This document shows, piece by piece, positions 14,362 through 17,628 of a stretch of 17,628 nucleotides of DNA (positions are counted from its first letter, which is position 1; each line of letters starts with the position of its first letter). This stretch comes from Flavipsychrobacter stenotrophus (GTDB lineage: Bacteria; Bacteroidota; Bacteroidia; Chitinophagales; Chitinophagaceae). Position numbers and translations under genes: made by a program. The DNA is taken from the NCBI GenBank assembly GCA_947379685.1, contig CANCOG010000033.1, forward strand, positions 1 to 17,628, read 5' to 3'. Below the pieces are notes generated by a model. The model worked only from the letters and a program-made list of their open reading frames with translations. It was not told the origin of the DNA and did not search any database.

Positions 14362-14878
14362 CTACTTTGGGTATCAGTTGCGAACCTTCCAGTAGAAAAA
14401 GCTCTGTAAGACTGTTTTCAATCAGGGCCATCTGATTTCTCAGCACCCTGTATACATCGGGATATATTGTTTCGGAATATAGCGGCAGGGCAGCCATCTG
14501 AAGGCGGTTTAAGATTTCGCTCATCTTATCGTGAGACTGGCGTAGTTCCAGCAGTTGCAATTCATGCTGCATACTGCATGAGCCGGTACCGTTGCAGTTC
14601 TTGCAGTCGTGGCCAGTTGTGTCTTTTTCGTAGAGTGTTTGTATGTAAGGAATCAAATGTTCCTTTTTAAGGTTTATGTATTGTTGTATTTCCTCTATTA
14701 TGCGGTAGCAAAGGTTGATATACTGAGATGTTGCCTGGTGCATTTCCAGGGTTTGTAGTTTCAATGCCTGCTTTTTTGCAGAAGCGCAAAGTGTATTTAA
14801 TACATCATAATGGGATTTATCCAGCTTCTCTACAAGACTTCCCAGATTATCACTATTTGGCGCGTGCACGTTATTCAT
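14327..14878 (-). CDS. Hemerythrin/RIC-like protein with inserted CxxCxGxGxC knuckle
   Basis: The product is 183 residues, mostly helical and soluble, with no signal peptide. Helix pattern and landmarks resemble the C-terminal part of YtfE/ScdA iron-sulfur repair proteins: LVEKLDKSHYDVLNTL, NLKKEHLIPYIQTLY, LELRQSHDKMSEILNRL and LFLLEGSQLIPKVVEAQ fall where RIC has HHHRYV, EEQILFPYI, EHDEAGELL and LENNILFPRAL. H23, E73 or H74, H116 and E164 may remain as ligands, while other expected histidines are Gln, Tyr, Glu or Phe. Between the halves sits HDCKNCNGTGSCSMQH (C92, C95, C101), resembling half of a DnaJ zinc finger. Its end overlaps ccoI by 35 bases. The family call is from memory of the pattern, so a metal- or redox-sensing role beside copper export is only inference. 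Confidence 0.6.
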   Translation of the reverse strand: MNNVHAPNSDNLGSLVEKLDKSHYDVLNTLCASAKKQALKLQTLEMHQATSQYINLCYRIIEEIQQYINLKKEHLIPYIQTLYEKDTTGHDCKNCNGTGSCSMQHELQLLELRQSHDKMSEILNRLQMAALPLYSETIYPDVYRVLRNQMALIENSLTELFLLEGSQLIPKVVEAQKNIHARY

Positions 14879-14894
14879 GGTTCAGATTCTATTG

Positions 14895-14902
14895 CAAAAT
14901 TA
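14895..14902 (-). promoter_or_regulatory. -7 box (TAATTTTG) for the hemerythrin-like gene and ccoI
   Basis: TAATTTTG on the minus strand is an exact TAnnTTTG match ending 17 bases before the ATG at 14878. CTGATTAAAA near 14925-14934 repeats one half and the spacer of the palindrome upstream of ccoS; it would lie about 40 bases before the transcription start, but its other half (ACGG) is poor. No good -33 box is seen. Confidence 0.45.
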
Positions 14903-14990
14903 TTTTCAAACAGGGTGCAATAAACTGATTAAAAACGGCTGAAAAAATGATATTGGTCAGGAAGTAGGAGTAGCGTCGGGCATAGTATCT

Positions 14991-15018
14991 AAAAAAGGAT
15001 GTTGATACACCTTTTTTT
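14991..15018 (-). terminator. Possible terminator of the VTT-domain gene
   Basis: On the minus strand an A run leads into AAAAAAGG, a short loop and CCTTTTTT, about 30 bases after the stop codon of the gene at 15048. The stem has only two G-C pairs, so it is weak. The same sequence read on plus also ends in T runs, but no plus-strand gene ends here. Confidence 0.35.
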
Positions 15019-15047
15019 AATCTTTTTAGCGTTTTCTTACGACCGGT

Positions 15048-15641
15048 TTATTTCCAGATGTTGAATTTTAGCCTGAATTTCTTTTGCTGGAGTAGTAACC
15101 GCCAGTCGATAAAAAGAAAAACCAGGATAATGGCGATCCCTAAAATGGTTCCTGAGATGCTCTTCCAGGAAAGCATACCCTCGGCAACCTGGGTAGCATT
15201 ACGTGCCAGGTAGTCGCCAGACAGTACCATTACCATGTCGCTTGTGAATTTGCCTATGAAAAAAGCAGGCAGTATGTTCATGGTTCTTATTTTGGCAATA
15301 CCGACAGCGGTAAACAGAGGGGTTGAAGGCAATGGCATTAAAGTATACAGCACGACAAAAAATTGCACTGCCCATCCTCTCCCCTTCAGTTTCTCACCAA
15401 TGTAGGAAATATCTTCCAGCTTTTGGGCAGTAATGAATTTAGAAGACAGCAAGTAGATATACTTACTCAGGATATACCTACCTATAGTTGAACTCACTAC
15501 ACCTGCAACAAGCACTCCCCAAATATTGAGGTTGTATTTCATCTGAAAGAAGACCATTACCGTCCAGGCAGGTGGACCGAAAAAAGGAATGGTATCCACT
15601 ATAAGTGCAGCAAAAAATACAAAAACATAATACACGAACAC
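15048..15641 (-). CDS. VTT/DedA-like membrane protein
   Basis: The product is 197 residues and highly hydrophobic. It has segments near 2-20, 24-34, 38-58, 90-112, 120-140 and 160-180. The middle contains LMPLPSTPLFTAVGIAKIRT and PAFFIGKFTSDMVMVLSGDY, which resemble the 'FxxPxxP...G' and 'F..GR..R' regions of VTT/SNARE-associated (DedA) proteins, with the usual Arg partly lost (GKF instead of GRx). Members act as lipid scramblases or flippases. It lacks an obvious partner: ccoI's upstream gene lies 170 bases downstream in the same direction but appears to have its own promoter, and nadB is divergent. The start ATG opens MFVYYVFVFFAAL. Confidence 0.55.
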   Translation of the reverse strand: MFVYYVFVFFAALIVDTIPFFGPPAWTVMVFFQMKYNLNIWGVLVAGVVSSTIGRYILSKYIYLLSSKFITAQKLEDISYIGEKLKGRGWAVQFFVVLYTLMPLPSTPLFTAVGIAKIRTMNILPAFFIGKFTSDMVMVLSGDYLARNATQVAEGMLSWKSISGTILGIAIILVFLFIDWRLLLQQKKFRLKFNIWK

Positions 15642-15873
15642 ATTGCAAGGTAGGGAAAAACGGTTGTGATAGTTGTGATTTGGATCGTGTTGATGAGTAT
15701 TGAGTTTCAGTTTTAACGTATTGGGGCGTTACTGGATATTGAGCATTATTAGATTCGGATAATAAGTTGTTGATTCTGTATGGATTATCTGTGAATGCGC
15801 AATCGCTGTATCGGGCATTCAATAATCATTTTTTCATTTATTCAATTTAACAGCAGTTTGACCAACTATGTCT

Positions 15874-15881
15874 TAATTTTG
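15874..15881 (+). promoter_or_regulatory. -7 box (TAATTTTG) for nadB
   Basis: TAATTTTG exactly matches TAnnTTTG and would start transcription near 15886, leaving a leader of about 50 bases before ATG 15938. A TTTG at 15857-15860 lies only 13 bases upstream, too close for a standard -33 box. Confidence 0.5.
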
Positions 15882-15937
15882 CACTCTATGGGAAGCGCTT
15901 TGCGGTTTTTTTGCTGCATGGATTTCCTGCATTTTCT

Positions 15938-17536
15938 ATGCTAAAAACAGACGTACTTATTATTGGTTCGGGCATTGCTGGGCTCACTTCGGCAGTGAAA
16001 CTGGCAAGGCAGTTCCCTGAAATATCGATAACAATAATTACAAAGGCTAATACCGATGAGACCAATACCAAGTATGCACAGGGTGGCATTGCGGTTGTAA
16101 ATGACCTTGAGCATGATAGTTTTCAGAAGCATATCGAGGATACTTTGATTGCGGGAGATGGTTTGTGTAACAAGCATATAGTTGAAATTGTAGTGAAAGA
16201 GGGCCCTGAACGGGTAAGCGAAATAATAGAATGGGGCACAAAGTTTGACCGGAATATTGCGGGTGATTACATGCGCGGCCGCGAAGGCGGTCATTCTGAG
16301 TTCAGGATATTGCACCATAAAGACAATACTGGAGTAGAAATAGAAAGGGCTCTGGTGGAAGAGGTGAAAAAGTATCCGAATATCAAGATACATAATCACT
16401 GGTTTGTGGTGGATATTATTACTCAGCACCATCTAGGTTACCTGGTTACCAAGGCAACACCAGATATCACCTGTTATGGTGTTTATGTACTGAACCTGAA
16501 GACTAACAATATTGAAAAGATACTTTCCCGGGTCACGCTTATGGCATCGGGCGGGGTTGGGCAGTCTTATCGCACTACAACGAATCCAAGAATAGCCACC
16601 GGCGACGGAATTGCTATGACCTACCGCGCCAAGGGGCGGATAGAGAACATGGAATTCATACAGTTTCACCCTACAGCTTTGTATGAAACGGGTGTCAGCC
16701 CTTCGTTCCTGATCACGGAAGCGGTAAGGGGTGACGGCGGAATACTGAGAAATAAGCAGGGTGAAGCGTTCATGGGCGGGTATGATTCCCGAGCCGATCT
16801 TGCGCCACGTGATGTAGTGGCCCGAGCAATAGACAGTGAAATGAAGCGGGCGGGTACGGAACATGTTTACCTTGATTGCCGTCACATGAGCAGAGAGCGT
16901 TTTGAAAGTCATTTTCCGAACATTCTTAAGCGATGTGCCAGTATTGGTATTGACGTATTTGAGCAGATGATTCCGGTAGCTCCGGCAGCTCATTATTGCT
17001 GCGGCGGTATAAAAACAGACGAGTGGGGCAGGTCGTCCATATTAAATCTTTACGCATGTGGCGAGTGCAGCAGTACAGGCTTACATGGTGCTAACAGGCT
17101 GGCATCCAATTCGTTGTTGGAAGCACTTGTGTTTGCGCATCGTTGTGCCGAGCACATGGGCAATCATATCGGGGACATAGCGTTCATGGATAGTGTGCCA
17201 GACTGGAATGCTTCGGGCACCACTGAGCCGAAGGAAATGATATTGATCACGCAAAGCCTAAAAGAACTACAACAGGTGATGAGCGATTATGTGGGCATTG
17301 TGCGTAATGATATTCGCTTACATAGGGCGATGACCAGAATAGACCTGTTACATGCTGAAACAGAAGAGTTGTATAAGACAGCAGTTCTTTCACCCCAGTT
17401 ATGTGAATTACGCAACCTGATTACGATTGGTTACCTGGTGATAAAGGGTGCTGAGTTCAGGAAGGAGAGCAGGGGACTGCATTTTAATACAGATTTCCCG
17501 GAGAAAAGTGCGTTGTTACAGCAAATAGTATTGTAA
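15938..17536 (+). CDS. nadB: L-aspartate oxidase
   Basis: The product is 532 residues from ATG 15938. The frame also opens at TTG 15911, but ATG gives the usual flavoprotein start MLKTDVLIIGSGIAGLTSAV. NadB oxidises L-aspartate to iminoaspartate with FAD, the first step of de novo NAD synthesis before NadA; O2 or fumarate takes the electrons. Seen are the dinucleotide motif GSGIAG (10-15), KYAQGGIAVV, REGGHSEFRILHHKDNTG, ASGGVGQSYRTTTNPRIATG, EFIQFHPTAL (H244), EAVRGDGG, DLAPRDVVARAI (R291, the expected catalytic Arg), APAAHYCCGGI (H352) and STGLHGANRLASNSLLEALV. The sequence EFIQFHPTAL and HPTALYETGV separate it from typical SdhA/FrdA. Length is full. No nadA or nadC is in view. Confidence 0.95.
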   Translation: MLKTDVLIIGSGIAGLTSAVKLARQFPEISITIITKANTDETNTKYAQGGIAVVNDLEHDSFQKHIEDTLIAGDGLCNKHIVEIVVKEGPERVSEIIEWGTKFDRNIAGDYMRGREGGHSEFRILHHKDNTGVEIERALVEEVKKYPNIKIHNHWFVVDIITQHHLGYLVTKATPDITCYGVYVLNLKTNNIEKILSRVTLMASGGVGQSYRTTTNPRIATGDGIAMTYRAKGRIENMEFIQFHPTALYETGVSPSFLITEAVRGDGGILRNKQGEAFMGGYDSRADLAPRDVVARAIDSEMKRAGTEHVYLDCRHMSRERFESHFPNILKRCASIGIDVFEQMIPVAPAAHYCCGGIKTDEWGRSSILNLYACGECSSTGLHGANRLASNSLLEALVFAHRCAEHMGNHIGDIAFMDSVPDWNASGTTEPKEMILITQSLKELQQVMSDYVGIVRNDIRLHRAMTRIDLLHAETEELYKTAVLSPQLCELRNLITIGYLVIKGAEFRKESRGLHFNTDFPEKSALLQQIVL

Positions 17537-17541
17537 AAATC

Positions 17542-17570
17542 CCGGATTGATTCGATCGAATTGAATCCGG
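17542..17570 (+). terminator. Hairpin after nadB, possible terminator
   Basis: CCGGATT (17542-17548) pairs with AATCCGG (17564-17570), and the inner ATTCGATCGAAT is itself palindromic, giving an almost continuous stem starting five bases after the nadB stop. The following bases (TGAAATAAATAAACA) lack a T run, so terminator function is uncertain. Confidence 0.45.
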
Positions 17571-17628
17571 TGAAATAAATAAACATTGAAAAATAGAAAA
17601 ATCATAAGCCCAATCGATAACTATATGT

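Noticed and set aside
15911..15937. TTG start for nadB nine codons upstream
   Set aside because: ATG at 15938 gives the usual start directly before the dinucleotide-binding strand; the extra residues have no counterpart I recognise in the family.

Overview
The window looks like chromosomal DNA from a member of the Bacteroidota, most likely a Chitinophagaceae-type organism. The evidence is a ccoN-ccoO gene fusion, the gene order of a Bacteroidota cbb3 oxidase cluster, matches to the phylum's TAnnTTTG -7 promoter box, starts without clear Shine-Dalgarno sequences, a putative lipoprotein, and many intergenic repeat families. The genus is an inference.

Layout. Positions 1-326 (minus) hold the start of an RlmD/RumA-type 23S rRNA uracil methyltransferase cut by the window edge. 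About 700 bp without a gene follow, containing a 155-bp MITE-like element and REP-like repeats. A putative lipoprotein lies at 1029-1697 (minus). A CoA-transferase/acetyl-CoA hydrolase family gene lies at 2216-3508 (plus). A 900-bp repeat-rich stretch (3509-4412) contains one inverted-repeat element nested inside another. A small two-helix membrane protein (4413-4631, plus) converges on the oxidase cluster.

The core of the window, 4636-14878 on the minus strand, is a high-affinity cbb3 cytochrome c oxidase locus. In transcription order it holds a hemerythrin/RIC-like protein, the CcoI copper P-type ATPase, a 540-bp gap with a CRP/FNR-type palindrome and a -7 box, then ccoS, fused ccoNO, ccoQ, ccoP, ccoG, ccoH and a SafE-like membrane protein with a Cys-rich tail. 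CcoNO, CcoQ and CcoP form the oxidase. CcoI, CcoS, CcoG and CcoH serve copper delivery, cofactor insertion and assembly. The SafE-like protein probably belongs to the same metal or assembly task. Two long intercistronic hairpins, between ccoNO and ccoQ and between ccoP and ccoG, could set different transcript levels for structural and accessory genes.

The right end holds a VTT/DedA-like membrane protein (15048-15641, minus) and, divergently, nadB for L-aspartate oxidase (15938-17536, plus) with a matching -7 box and a 3' hairpin.

The most unusual points are the hemerythrin/RIC-like protein with a thinned-out ligand set and an inserted CxxCxGxGxC knuckle that overlaps ccoI, the CRP/FNR-type operator placed for oxidase control, and the nested MITE-like elements with intact inverted repeats and target-site duplications.
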